From: JAFARE01 sp963777285
GTDB lineage: Bacteria; Chloroflexota; Dormibacteria; Aeolococcales; Aeolococcaceae
Direction of reading: 5' to 3'
NCBI GenBank assembly: GCA_963777285.1
Contig: CAVZPR010000002.1
Location: forward strand, 1,178,001 to 1,242,000
Length of the DNA: 64,000 nt
Below are positions 33,618 through 42,390 of this stretch, piece by piece. The notes under the pieces are model-generated. The model searched no databases. It worked only from the letters and a program-made list of their open reading frames with translations, and was not told the DNA's origin. Numbering within the stretch: position 1 is the stretch's first letter; each line of letters opens with the position of its first letter. The translations under genes were made by a program, and so were the position numbers.

Positions 33618-34402
33618 CCGCCCTCAGGTTCGGGACGCAGCTCGCGCAGGCGCGCGGCTGCGGCGGCGACACGTGACGCATCGCGTCCGCGCAGCCGCAT
33701 GACCAGCTCGCGTCTCTCCGTCTGCGGGTAGGAGCCCACGACGACGTCGGGGAACTCGGCCTCGAGGACGCGCATCGGGCCGTACATCTCCGCCTCCGGC
33801 ACCGTCGTGTAGCGCACCTCGGTGACGAGCGTCGCCGCGCCGTCCGTGAAGTAGCGCGGCAGCATCTCCTCCTCGACGATGGCCGTGAGCTCGCGCGGTA
33901 TCCCGGGCAGCACGAACAGCATGCGGTCACCGCCGAGGTCGAGCGCGATCGGCGGCGACATGCCACGGCGGTTGGGCATCACCACCGCCCCTGCGGGCAC
34001 CTGGGCTGAACGCCGGTTGGCTTCGCTCACCTCGGGCGAGCGCAGCCAGCCCAACTCGTGCAGGCGCCGCGTCAGCGCGGTGATGTGTTCCAGCGCCTCC
34101 GCGCTCTCCTCGAGCGGCAGGTCCAGCGCGGCGGCCACGGCGGCGAAGGTGCGGTCGTCCGGTGTGGGCCCGATGCCGCCGCTGACCACGATGCGCCGCA
34201 CGCCGTCCTCTGCCACCGCCCGCCGCACCGCGGTGACGATCGCCGTCTCCAGATCACCGACGACCTCGACACGGCGCACCGCGTATCCCGCCGCGAACAA
34301 GGCGCGCGCCAAGAAGTTCGAGTTGGTGTCGAGCGTGTGGCCGCTGAGCAGCTCGTCGCCGACTGCGATCAGCACCGTGGGAGCGTCTGCCGGCGCGGTC
34401 AT
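33614..34402 (-). CDS. CinA N-terminal / molybdopterin-binding-fold protein
   Basis: 262 residues. The MoCF-binding fold is visible: VLIAVGDELLSGHTLDTNSNFLARALFAAGYAVRR, SGGIGPTPDDRTFAAVA and LPGIPRELTAIVEEEMLPR. The C-terminal amidase domain of full CinA is absent, so it is a short CinA-type nucleotide-binding or pyrophosphatase protein. TATGCT (34414-34409) six bases before the ATG suggests leaderless transcription. Confidence 0.85.
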   Translation of the reverse strand: MTAPADAPTVLIAVGDELLSGHTLDTNSNFLARALFAAGYAVRRVEVVGDLETAIVTAVRRAVAEDGVRRIVVSGGIGPTPDDRTFAAVAAALDLPLEESAEALEHITALTRRLHELGWLRSPEVSEANRRSAQVPAGAVVMPNRRGMSPPIALDLGGDRMLFVLPGIPRELTAIVEEEMLPRYFTDGAATLVTEVRYTTVPEAEMYGPMRVLEAEFPDVVVGSYPQTERRELVMRLRGRDASRVAAAAARLRELRPEPEGG

Positions 34403-34526
34403 CGCCGCAGCATAAGCGTGCAGTGCGCCTCAACCCGTTGCCGGACGGTACAATCCTGCCGCCCCAAAGCGGCGGATGGCGCCATGCGCCGTCGCCCTTC
34501 CTCACGTGCTGGAGCCATCAGAACGC

Positions 34527-36569
34527 ATGCCTCAACTCGATCGCGTCGTCCTGCTGCCGATAGCCCTCTCGGGTGTCCTCGCCCTGCTCTGGGCCGTGTA
34601 CCTGATCTTCTGGGTGCTGCGCCAGCCGCCGGGGAACGAGCGCATGCAAGAGATCGCGCGAGCGGTGCAGGAGGGTGCGTCCGCCTACCTCAACCGTCAG
34701 TACTCGATCATCGCGGCGATCGGCGCGGTGATCTTCGTCTTCCTCGGCTTCACGCTGGGGTGGCGCACCGGCGTGCTCTTCCTGATGGGATCGATTCTCA
34801 GCGGCGCCGCCGGCTACGTGGGGATGAACATCTCGGTGCGCGCCAACGTGCGCACCGCCGAGGCGGCTCGCCGGGGTCTCAATCCGGCGCTGCGCCTGGC
34901 CTTCCAGGGTGGCGCCGTCACGGGCCTGATCGTCGTCGGCTTCGGGCTCATCGGCGTCACCGTCGCCTACGCGATGTTCTCGGACTTCGATGCACTCGTC
35001 GGCTTCGCTTTCGGCGCGTCACTCATCTCGGTGTTCGCGCGGCTCGGCGGCGGCATCTACACCAAGGCCGCCGACGTGGGCGCCGACCTGGTGGGCAAGG
35101 TGGAGGCGGGGATCCCTGAGGACGATCCGCGCAACCCCGCGGTCATCGCCGACAACGTCGGTGACAACGTCGGCGACTGCGCCGGCATGGCCGCCGACCT
35201 GTTCGAAACGTACGCGGTCACGGCGGTGGCTACGATGCTGCTCGGCTTCCTTCTCTACAACGGCCGCTTCATCTTCGTGGTCTATCCGCTGCTGCTCGGC
35301 GGGGTCAGCATCATCGCCTCGATCATCGGCACCTGGTTCGTGCGCATGCCGCGCAACGGCTGGATCATGGGCGCGCTGTACCGCGGCTTGATCGTGGCGG
35401 CCGTCATCGCGCTCGGCGGATTCGTCGGGGTCACACTGGCGCTGAACAACGGCGGCTACTTCGCCGGCTTCAACTATCCGGCGTTCAACCTCTTCTGGTG
35501 CGCCGTCATCGGCGTCGGCATCACGATCCTCATCGTCGCCGTCACCGAATTCTTCACCGGCGCGCAGTTCTGGCCGGTGCGCACCATCGCGCGGGCGTCG
35601 ACCACGGGTCATGCGACCAACATCATCGCGGGCCTCGCCATCGGCATGGAAGGAACGGCGATTCCCGTGCTGATCATCGGCATCGGCATCCTCGCCTCGT
35701 CCTCGCTGGCGGGGCTGTACGGCATCGGCATCGCCGCGATGGCGCTGCTGAGCATGACCGGCATCGTCGTGGCCATCAACTCGTACGGACCCATCACCGA
35801 CAACGCGGGCGGCATCGCGGAGATGGCCGACCTGCCGGAGTCGGTGCGCAACGTCACCGATCCCCTCGACGCCGTGGGCAACACGACCAAGGCGGTGACC
35901 AAGGGCTACGCCATCGGCTCCGCGGGACTGGCGGCGCTGGTGCTGTTCGCCAGCTACACGGACATCCTCGCCCGCCACGGGTCGGGCGGCAAGGGATTCT
36001 TCGACCTGACCCAACCGCCGGTCATCGTGGGGCTGTTCCTGGGCGGGATCATGCCGTTCCTGTTCGGCTCGCTGTCGATGCTCGCCGTGGGACGCGCCGC
36101 CGCCGGCGTGGTCACCGAGGTGCGGCGCCAGTTCCGCGAGATCCCGGGGATCATGGAGGGCACCGCGAAGCCGCTGTACGGCCGCTGCGTCGCGCTGGTG
36201 ACCGCCGCGGCGCAGCGTCAGATGATCGTGCCGGGCCTGCTGCCGGTGGTCGCGCCGCTCTTGGTGGGCTTCATCCTCGGCCCGCAGGCGCTCGGCGCGA
36301 TGCTGCTGGGCACGATCGTGGTGGGGCTCTTCGTGGCGCTGCAGATGACCACGGGCGGCGGGGCTTGGGACAACGCCAAGAAGTACATCGAGGAAGGCAA
36401 CTACGGCGGCAAGGGCACCGACGCGCATGCGGCCGCGGTGACCGGCGACACGGTCGGCGATCCCTGCAAGGACACTGCAGGTCCGGCGATCAACCCGATG
36501 ATCAAGGTGATGAACATCATCGCCATCCTCGCGGCGCCGGCCGTCGCGCTGCACCACGTGTTCTTCTGA
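34527..36569 (+). CDS. hppA: Membrane-bound K+-independent H+-pyrophosphatase
   Basis: 680 residues with about sixteen TM helices. Substrate loops DNVGDNVGDCAGMAADLFE, GPITDNAGGIAEMA and TGGGAWDNAKKYIEEG bind Mg-PPi. The segment GNTTKAVTKGYAIGS carries Lys where K+-dependent enzymes have Ala, placing it in the K+-independent H+-pumping class. It couples PPi hydrolysis to proton export. ATG 34527 is chosen over ATG 34476; TACAAT (34449-34454) is the likely -10, leaving a leader of about 65 bases with a CCGCC/GGCGG repeat. Confidence 0.95.
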   Translation: MPQLDRVVLLPIALSGVLALLWAVYLIFWVLRQPPGNERMQEIARAVQEGASAYLNRQYSIIAAIGAVIFVFLGFTLGWRTGVLFLMGSILSGAAGYVGMNISVRANVRTAEAARRGLNPALRLAFQGGAVTGLIVVGFGLIGVTVAYAMFSDFDALVGFAFGASLISVFARLGGGIYTKAADVGADLVGKVEAGIPEDDPRNPAVIADNVGDNVGDCAGMAADLFETYAVTAVATMLLGFLLYNGRFIFVVYPLLLGGVSIIASIIGTWFVRMPRNGWIMGALYRGLIVAAVIALGGFVGVTLALNNGGYFAGFNYPAFNLFWCAVIGVGITILIVAVTEFFTGAQFWPVRTIARASTTGHATNIIAGLAIGMEGTAIPVLIIGIGILASSSLAGLYGIGIAAMALLSMTGIVVAINSYGPITDNAGGIAEMADLPESVRNVTDPLDAVGNTTKAVTKGYAIGSAGLAALVLFASYTDILARHGSGGKGFFDLTQPPVIVGLFLGGIMPFLFGSLSMLAVGRAAAGVVTEVRRQFREIPGIMEGTAKPLYGRCVALVTAAAQRQMIVPGLLPVVAPLLVGFILGPQALGAMLLGTIVVGLFVALQMTTGGGAWDNAKKYIEEGNYGGKGTDAHAAAVTGDTVGDPCKDTAGPAINPMIKVMNIIAILAAPAVALHHVFF

Positions 36570-36594
36570 CACCCGCCGTCGCGGCATCGACCGC

Positions 36595-37356
36595 ATGTGG
36601 CAACGTGACAGCGTGAAGCTGCTCGCCCGCTCCCAGCGCTCCACCGGCTCGCACCACGGGCCGCACTCGCACCATCGCGACGTGCAGGGTGGCGGCGCCC
36701 GCGCCGCCGTGTTCGGCATCAGCGACGGCCTGCTCACCAACGTCTCCTTGATCCTCGGCGTCGCCGGAGCGGGACCGGCCGCCGCCGTCGTGCGTCTCGC
36801 CGGGCTCGCCGGCCTGGTGGCCGGAGCGTTCTCCATGGCCGCCGGTGAGTTCGTGTCGATGTCGGCGCAGAAGGAGCTGCTGGAGCGCGAGCTGGAGATC
36901 GAGCGCCGCGAGCTCGAGCGTCATCCTGAAGCTGAGACGCGCGAGCTGGCGGCGTCGTTCGTCAGCCGCGGCATCGAAGAGGCCGACGCGCGCCGCCTGG
37001 CGGAGGCGATCATGCGCGATCCCGACGTGGCGCTCGATGTGCACGCCCGCGAAGAGCTCGGGGTCCGTCCCGACCAGACCGGCTCGCCGTGGCAGGCGGC
37101 GATCTCATCGTTCGTCAGCTTCGCCGTGGGCGCGATCATCCCGCTGCTCCCCTGGTTCTTCACCGGCGGCCGCACCGCGGTGGTCATCTCGATCCTTCTG
37201 GGTGCGGCCAGCGCCGTCGGCATCGGCTGGGTGGTGGCCGTGTTCACCGGCCGCTCGCGCCTTCGCTCGGCGTTGCGGCAGCTGGGCATCGCCGTCATCG
37301 CCGCCGGCGTCACCTACGGCGTCGGCACGCTCGTCGGTGTGCACACGTCGCTGTAG
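36595..37356 (+). CDS. VIT1/CCC1 family membrane protein
   Basis: 253 residues. A His-rich N-terminus (HHGPHSHHRD) may bind metal. AAVFGISDGLLTNVSLILG is the VIT/CCC1 TM1 motif, AGAFSMAAGEFVSMSAQ the TM2 motif, and a central helical region (ELEIERRELERHPEAE...) precedes three C-terminal TM helices. The family imports or exports Fe2+/Mn2+. It follows hppA and may depend on the proton gradient. Confidence 0.88.
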   Translation: MWQRDSVKLLARSQRSTGSHHGPHSHHRDVQGGGARAAVFGISDGLLTNVSLILGVAGAGPAAAVVRLAGLAGLVAGAFSMAAGEFVSMSAQKELLERELEIERRELERHPEAETRELAASFVSRGIEEADARRLAEAIMRDPDVALDVHAREELGVRPDQTGSPWQAAISSFVSFAVGAIIPLLPWFFTGGRTAVVISILLGAASAVGIGWVVAVFTGRSRLRSALRQLGIAVIAAGVTYGVGTLVGVHTSL

Positions 37357-37392
37357 GCGCTGCAACGCGGTTCGGCGTTGGAGGTGACTGCG

Positions 37393-37740
37393 GTGGACGA
37401 GTACCAGTTGGAGATCCAGGGGTTGCGGCGACAGCTGTCCCAGCTCCGCGAGGCCGAGGCCGATCCGGGGGTGATCGGCGAGTACGAAGCGGAGGTGGAC
37501 AACCTGTCGGCGCTGTACCGCGCCGCGTCGGAAACGTTCGCCGCCGGCGAGGGCGATTCGCGAGTGCGCGAGGCGCTCGCGCTGCTGGGTTTCGGCGAGT
37601 GGTCGCTGCGCAACGTGTACGGCTTCGTGTACGACCTGGCGATGGAGCTGCCGCTGCAGCAGGGTCGGGAGCTCGCCGCCGTCATCGACGACACCGACTT
37701 CACCGGGTCGCTGCTGGAGTCGCTCGAACCCGATTACTGA
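37393..37740 (+). CDS. Small alpha-helical protein of unknown function
   Basis: 115 residues; the first 60 form likely coiled coils (EYQLEIQGLRRQLSQLREAEAD), the rest is amphipathic with FGEWSLRNVYGFVYDLAMELP. I recognise no family. GTG 37393 follows GGAGGT by seven bases. It overlaps the end of the convergent oxidase gene by seven bases. Confidence 0.65.
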   Translation: MDEYQLEIQGLRRQLSQLREAEADPGVIGEYEAEVDNLSALYRAASETFAAGEGDSRVREALALLGFGEWSLRNVYGFVYDLAMELPLQQGRELAAVIDDTDFTGSLLESLEPDY

Positions 37741-39122
37741 AGCGCGGGAATCTTCTTGCCCGGGTTGAGGATGCCGCGCGGGTCGATCGCCGCCTTGATG
37801 CGGCGCTGCAGCTCCACCCCGGCTGCGCCCAGCTGTCGCTCCACGTAGGGGATCTTGGCCTGGCCCACCCCATGCTCGCCGCTCAGCGAGCCCCCCATCC
37901 CCAGCACCATCTCGAAGAGGCCTCCCGCAGCCGCCTCGGCGCGGTTCCGCTCACCGGGCATGCGTGGATCGATGAGGAAGGTGGCGTGCACGTTTCCGTC
38001 GCCGAGGTGGCCGAAGTTGACCACCGGCAGGCTGTGCTCGCGGCCCAGGTCGTGCGTCCGCGAGACCAGCTCGGCGATCCGGTCCCGGGGCACCACGACG
38101 TCCTCGTTGACCTTGCCGATCATCACCTTGGCCACGGCGGCGCTCACGGCCTTGCGCGCCGCCCAGAGGCGGGCCGCCTGCCCCGGTTCGACGGCCTGCT
38201 CGACGCCCGTGGCCCCCGCCTTGCCGACGGCGCCGCGGCAGGCGTCGAGGTCGGCGGCCGTGGCGTGCTCGTCGCCCTCCACTTCGAGGATGAGCAGGGC
38301 GGCTGCGTCGCCGCCCAGCTCTCCGCCGCCGGCGCGGCGCACGGCTGCCAGCGCGCCGGCGTCGAGGAACTCGAGCGCGGCGGGCACCACGCCCGCCGCG
38401 GCGATGCGGGCCACCGCGTCGGCCGCGCGCTCCATGCTCGAGAAGGTCGCCGCCACGGTGGCGCGGGCGGCGGGCGCCGGCAGCAGGCGCAGCAGCACCT
38501 CGGTCAGCACCGCCAGGGTGCCCTCGGAGCCGGTGATCAGCGCCAGCAGGTCGCCCAGCGAGGCGTCGCCGCCCTCTCCGAGGTGCACCGTGCGACCGTC
38601 GGCCAGCACCGCCGTGACGCCCACCACGTAGTCGGCGGTGACGCCGTAGCGCAGCGCATGGGGTCCGGCGGCGTTGCAGGCGACGTTGCCGCCGATGGTG
38701 CAGGTGGCCGACGACCCCGGGTCCGGCGGGTAGTACAGGCCGGCGGCGGCCGCGTGCTCGTGCACCGCCCGGGTGACGGCCCCGGCCTCGGCCTGGAGGC
38801 GCATGGCGTCCGGCTCAACCCCCAGCACCCGGTTGAGCCGGGCCAGGCTGAGCACCACGCCGCCGTCGCCGGGCGCCGCACCGGCGGCGTAGCCGGTGCC
38901 CGCGCCGCGGGGCACGATGGGCACGCCGTGGTAGGCGCACACCTCGACGACGCCGGCCACCTCCGCACCGGTGCCGGGGAACACGACGGCCTCGGGGAGG
39001 TGGCGCTCGCCGGAGGCGCCCCACGAGTCGTACGCATACGCAGCGAGATCCGCGGGACGCGCATACACGTGCGGGACGTCGACCTGACGCTCGAGGTCAC
39101 GGATGACGCGCCGGTCGAGCAT
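37734..39122 (-). CDS. FAD-linked oxidase (glycolate oxidase GlcD-like)
   Basis: 462 residues. FAD_binding_4 domain with PRGAGTGYAAGAAPGDGGVVLSLARLNRV and PGSSATCTIGGNVACNAAGPHALRYG, and a C-terminal FAD-oxidase domain with NFGHLGDGNVHATFLID and SGEHGVGQAKIPY. It oxidises a 2-hydroxy acid such as glycolate or D-lactate; no GlcE/GlcF partner is adjacent. ATG 39122 is set by TAGAAT (39136-39131) eight bases upstream. Confidence 0.9.
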   Translation of the reverse strand: MLDRRVIRDLERQVDVPHVYARPADLAAYAYDSWGASGERHLPEAVVFPGTGAEVAGVVEVCAYHGVPIVPRGAGTGYAAGAAPGDGGVVLSLARLNRVLGVEPDAMRLQAEAGAVTRAVHEHAAAAGLYYPPDPGSSATCTIGGNVACNAAGPHALRYGVTADYVVGVTAVLADGRTVHLGEGGDASLGDLLALITGSEGTLAVLTEVLLRLLPAPAARATVAATFSSMERAADAVARIAAAGVVPAALEFLDAGALAAVRRAGGGELGGDAAALLILEVEGDEHATAADLDACRGAVGKAGATGVEQAVEPGQAARLWAARKAVSAAVAKVMIGKVNEDVVVPRDRIAELVSRTHDLGREHSLPVVNFGHLGDGNVHATFLIDPRMPGERNRAEAAAGGLFEMVLGMGGSLSGEHGVGQAKIPYVERQLGAAGVELQRRIKAAIDPRGILNPGKKIPALQ

Positions 39123-39181
39123 GCGCGCGAATTCTAGTGTTCGCGGCGCCGACGCCGCCGATTGAGCCGAGCACCCATCGG

Positions 39182-39187
39182 TATACT
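39182..39187 (+). promoter_or_regulatory. -10 element (TATACT), leaderless start of Mrp gene
   Basis: TATACT ends seven bases before ATG 39195, whereas the upstream in-frame ATG (39162) has no -10. It lies opposite the oxidase promoter, a divergent pair. Confidence 0.5.
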
Positions 39188-39194
39188 CGAAGTG

Positions 39195-40304
39195 ATGAGT
39201 GCAGCCGCATCGATCGACCAATTGGAGCGTGCGCTGGGAACGGTGATCGACCCGGAGCTGCGCCGGCCGATGCTGCAGCTCGGGATGCTGCGCGACCTGG
39301 CCGTCACCGGGGACGTCGCGTCGCTGCGTGTCGTGCTGACCACGCCCGCGTGTCCGCTGAAGGATCGCATCCAGCAGGACATCGAAGCGGCCGTCATCGG
39401 CGTCGTCCCGGGCATACGGGAGGTGCGCCTGTCCTGGGATGCGAATGTAAGCTCCACGCGCGGGCTGCCCGGACGTCAGGAGATCCCGGGCGTGCGCAAC
39501 GCGGTGGCCATCAGCGCGGGCAAGGGCGGCGTCGGCAAGACGACGGTGAGCGTCAACGTCGCAATCGCGCTGCAGCGGGCGGGCGCGCGCGTCGGACTGC
39601 TCGACGCCGACGTGTACGGACCGAACGTGCCGATCATGCTCGGCGTTCACGATCATCCGCGTACCGCCGAGGATGGGCGCATGCAGCCGCTCGAGGCGCA
39701 TGGCATCAAGGTCGTGTCGTTCGGGACCATCCTGCAGCCGGGACAGCCGGTCATCTGGCGCGGACCGATGCTCGCCAAGGCGCTGCGCGACTTCCTGTAC
39801 GGCGTCGCGTGGGGCGAGCTCGACTATCTGGTCATCGACCTGCCCCCCGGAACCGGCGACGTGCAGCTCAGCTTGGCGCAGAGCATGCCCATGACCGGCG
39901 CGGTGATCTGCACCACGCCGCAGGACGTGTCGCTGGCAGACGTGAGCCGTGGCATCGAGATGTTCCGCAAGCTGAACGTCCCGGTGCTCGGAGTGGTGGA
40001 GAACATGAGCGGGTTCATCTGCCCGCACTGCAACGAGCGCACCGACATCTTCGGCAAGGGAGGCGGGCGCACGCTTGCCGAGCGCTACGAGCTTCCGTTC
40101 CTCGGCTCCATCCCGCTCGACCCGCGCATCCGCACCGGCGACGGTCAGGAGCAACCCATCATGGCCGTCGCCCCGGACGGCGCCGTTGGCTCGGTGTTTC
40201 GCGAGGTCGCGTCGCACATCGCCGCCGAGGTGAGCAAGGAGAACTTCGCCGCCGCCGCCGGACCGGTGATGCCCTCCGGTCCGCGCATCCCGCTGACGCG
40301 CTGA
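39195..40304 (+). CDS. mrp: Mrp/NBP35-type P-loop ATPase (Fe-S carrier)
   Basis: 369 residues: an N-terminal MIP18/FeS_assembly domain (LGTVIDPELRRPMLQLGMLRDL, TTPACPLKDRI) and a C-terminal ParA/MinD ATPase with SAGKGGVGKTTVSVN, LLDADVYGPNVPIMLG and DLPPGTGDVQLS. ICPHCNER supplies the CxxC cluster-bridging motif. It is thought to transfer Fe-S clusters. Confidence 0.92.
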   Translation: MSAAASIDQLERALGTVIDPELRRPMLQLGMLRDLAVTGDVASLRVVLTTPACPLKDRIQQDIEAAVIGVVPGIREVRLSWDANVSSTRGLPGRQEIPGVRNAVAISAGKGGVGKTTVSVNVAIALQRAGARVGLLDADVYGPNVPIMLGVHDHPRTAEDGRMQPLEAHGIKVVSFGTILQPGQPVIWRGPMLAKALRDFLYGVAWGELDYLVIDLPPGTGDVQLSLAQSMPMTGAVICTTPQDVSLADVSRGIEMFRKLNVPVLGVVENMSGFICPHCNERTDIFGKGGGRTLAERYELPFLGSIPLDPRIRTGDGQEQPIMAVAPDGAVGSVFREVASHIAAEVSKENFAAAAGPVMPSGPRIPLTR

Positions 40305-40336
40305 AGCGCCGCGTCGACGTCGGCGGGCGCCCTCCC

Positions 40337-40813
40337 ATGGTTGCGGTCTGCGGTGCGTCGCAGGCCGACGCGGTGGAGGAGGGCTTTGCGGCGGAGGTGG
40401 GGCGCCTTCTGGCCGAGCACGGCTGCACCGTCGTCTGCGGCGGGCTCGGCGGCGTGATGCGCGCGGTTGCCGGCGGTGTGCGTGCGGCGGGTGGCGTGTG
40501 CGTGGGTCTGCTGCCGGGCGACGACGCCGGCGCGGCGGCTCCTGAGCTCTCGGTCGCGCTGCCCACGGGCATGGGAGAGATGCGCAACGCGCTGATCGCG
40601 CGCGTGTGCGCCGGGATGATCGCGATCGGCGGCGGCTACGGGACGCTCAGCGAGATCGCGTTCGCGCTGCGCCTGGGCAAACCGGTCGCCGCGGTCGGCT
40701 CATGGGAGCTGGCGGCGCCGCACGGCGCGGAGGTCGCGGTGCACCGCGCGCATTCGGCCGAGGACGCGGTGGAATGGCTGCTGCGTCAGCTCGGCGGGTG
40801 GCCGGCGGCGTAG
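40337..40813 (+). CDS. LOG-like TIGR00725 family protein
   Basis: 158 residues. A Rossmann-like fold with VAVCGASQADAVEEGFA, VVCGGLGGVMRAVAGG and IAIGGGYGTLSEIAFALRLGKP, the nucleotide-binding GGGxGT motif of LOG/lysine-decarboxylase-like phosphoribohydrolases. The TIGR00725 branch is uncharacterised. The only good start is ATG 40337; no Shine-Dalgarno. It is convergent with the HD gene. Confidence 0.8.
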   Translation: MVAVCGASQADAVEEGFAAEVGRLLAEHGCTVVCGGLGGVMRAVAGGVRAAGGVCVGLLPGDDAGAAAPELSVALPTGMGEMRNALIARVCAGMIAIGGGYGTLSEIAFALRLGKPVAAVGSWELAAPHGAEVAVHRAHSAEDAVEWLLRQLGGWPAA

Positions 40814-40820
40814 CGGTCGC

Positions 40821-42023
40821 TCAGCTCTCCAGCACGCGCTGGGCGGCGCCGCGCACAGCGTCCAGCGCCGTTTCGTCGTCGGTGAAGACGCGCACCACCT
40901 GGTTGTACTGCGGCAGTCGCTGCACCAGCTCCGCGATTCGCGCCTGCACGACCGTGCCCTGCAGCGGGTCGTAGATGTGCACGAAGCCGTGCTCGGTCAT
41001 CGGGTTGTGCGGCGCGATCCGCGCCGCGGCGACGTCCACCTCCACGTTCACGGCGGCGCCGCGAGCACCCAACGCGTCGACCACCCGCTGCTGCAGGTTG
41101 GATGTGTCCATGCCGCGGTGCTGCACCGTCTCGTACGCCATGTGCCAGCGCAGGTCGCGCGCCGTGATGCGTGCCCACGCGGTGGCGAGGCGATGGCGCT
41201 GCGTGCCCTGGGGTTCCCGCTGCCAGCGCTGCACCGCGTCGAGCACACTCCAGTCGGAGAGCTGCAGGTAGCCGTCGAGGTTGTCCAGGGGGTTGCCCGG
41301 CAGCAGCTCGCGAATCGTGTCGCGGAACACCTCGCGCATGGAGAGGTCGAAGCGGCGGCCGGTGCGGTGGTGGTACACGTTGAGGTACATGTACAGCCGC
41401 GACGCGAGGAACATCTCCAGCGCGGCGACCGCATGGCCGTGCAGCACGATGGTGTCGCCGCTGACGAAGGTGTAGTGGATGAGTCGCTGCACCTCGACCG
41501 GTCCCAGGCTGATGCCGCACATGTACGCGTCGCGCGGCACGTAGTCGAGGTTGTCGACCGTGGCCGGCCCGCAGAGCACCGGTTTCAGCGCGCGCAGCCA
41601 GCCGGGCGGCTCGTAGCCCTCGATGCCGGCGTCGGCCATCACCCACGCCACCCACATGGGGTCGACACTCTCGCCGGAGTCGAAGGGTCCGCTGGGGCTG
41701 GCGCGCAGCGCGGCGATGGCGTCGCCGAGCTGGTGCGTGACCAGGTGGCGGCCGATCACCTCGTGGTCGATGTGCCACTCGGCCAGGACCTCGTGGTCGA
41801 AGAAGTGCCCGAATGGACCGTGGCCGACGTCGTGCAGCAGGCCGGCGAGTCGCAGCGTTTCCTCGACAAGCGCCGGGGACGGCGCATCCGTGAAGGACGC
41901 GCGCAGCGACTCGTCGACGCGGCGCGCGAACAGGCTGGCCAGGTGCATCGCCCCGAGCAGGTGGACGAAGCGCGAGTGTTCGGCGCTGGGAAACACCCAC
42001 CACGCAGACTGCAGCTGGTGCAC
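40821..42023 (-). CDS. HD-domain phosphohydrolase (5' end unresolved)
   Basis: At least 400 residues. HD motif LLHDVGHGPFGHFFD plus an upstream PSAEHSRFVHLLG and YVPRDAYMCGISLG are those of SAMHD1/dGTPase-like proteins. The same frame continues upstream without an ATG, GTG or TTG and encodes further conserved-looking sequence (LVADPLYGYIEITKG at about 42088-42132), so the GTG at 42023 is only the first possible canonical start. The true beginning is probably the ATG at 42279 via a +1 shift, or the sequence has an error. Confidence 0.8.
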   Translation of the reverse strand: MHQLQSAWWVFPSAEHSRFVHLLGAMHLASLFARRVDESLRASFTDAPSPALVEETLRLAGLLHDVGHGPFGHFFDHEVLAEWHIDHEVIGRHLVTHQLGDAIAALRASPSGPFDSGESVDPMWVAWVMADAGIEGYEPPGWLRALKPVLCGPATVDNLDYVPRDAYMCGISLGPVEVQRLIHYTFVSGDTIVLHGHAVAALEMFLASRLYMYLNVYHHRTGRRFDLSMREVFRDTIRELLPGNPLDNLDGYLQLSDWSVLDAVQRWQREPQGTQRHRLATAWARITARDLRWHMAYETVQHRGMDTSNLQQRVVDALGARGAAVNVEVDVAAARIAPHNPMTEHGFVHIYDPLQGTVVQARIAELVQRLPQYNQVVRVFTDDETALDAVRGAAQRVLES

Positions 42024-42159
42024 GCGGCGCAGCCGCTGCAGCCACGGTGAGTCCAGCAGCTCGCTTTCGCCGTTCTGCCCGGGGCGGCCCTTGGTTATCT
42101 CGATGTAGCCGTACAGCGGGTCGGCTACAAGGTTTACCTCGCTGAAGCGCGAGGCGGCG

Positions 42160-42279
42160 TCACTCGCTGCTGCCGCCCTCGCCGCCGCCGCCGCTGTCGC
42201 CGCCGCCGCCCTCGCCTTCGCCTTCTTCCTCGTCGTCCTCGGTCTGGGCCACCGGCTTCCAACCGTGAAGGTCCGTCAT
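42160..42279 (-). CDS. Acidic Gly/Glu-rich mini-ORF, probably the N-terminus of the HD protein
   Basis: 39 residues: MTDLHGWKPVAQTEDDEEEG then Gly-rich. A good GGAGGA Shine-Dalgarno lies eight bases upstream, and TATAAA (42339-42334) is a likely -10. Its stop is close to the first conserved residues of the HD frame, and a single-base shift would join the two. It could instead be an independent acidic tail protein. Confidence 0.45.
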   Translation of the reverse strand: MTDLHGWKPVAQTEDDEEEGEGEGGGGDSGGGGEGGSSE

Positions 42280-42390
42280 GTCGCGTCCTCCGAGCCTGCC
42301 TGCGCCACCGGGGACCGGCGGTGAAGGGACTTTATACGACATCGGTCCGCCACGTGCGGGTGACGATGTCCGCTCCGCCATGATGCGGAC

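Noticed and set aside
35019..36836. 605-codon minus-strand ORF across the pyrophosphatase gene
   Set aside because: The plus strand is an unmistakable H+-pyrophosphatase; the antisense translation is charged low-complexity.
42162..42230. GGC/GAG repeats as a possible CRISPR or microsatellite
   Set aside because: Imperfect codons for Gly and Glu, no spacer-repeat structure.
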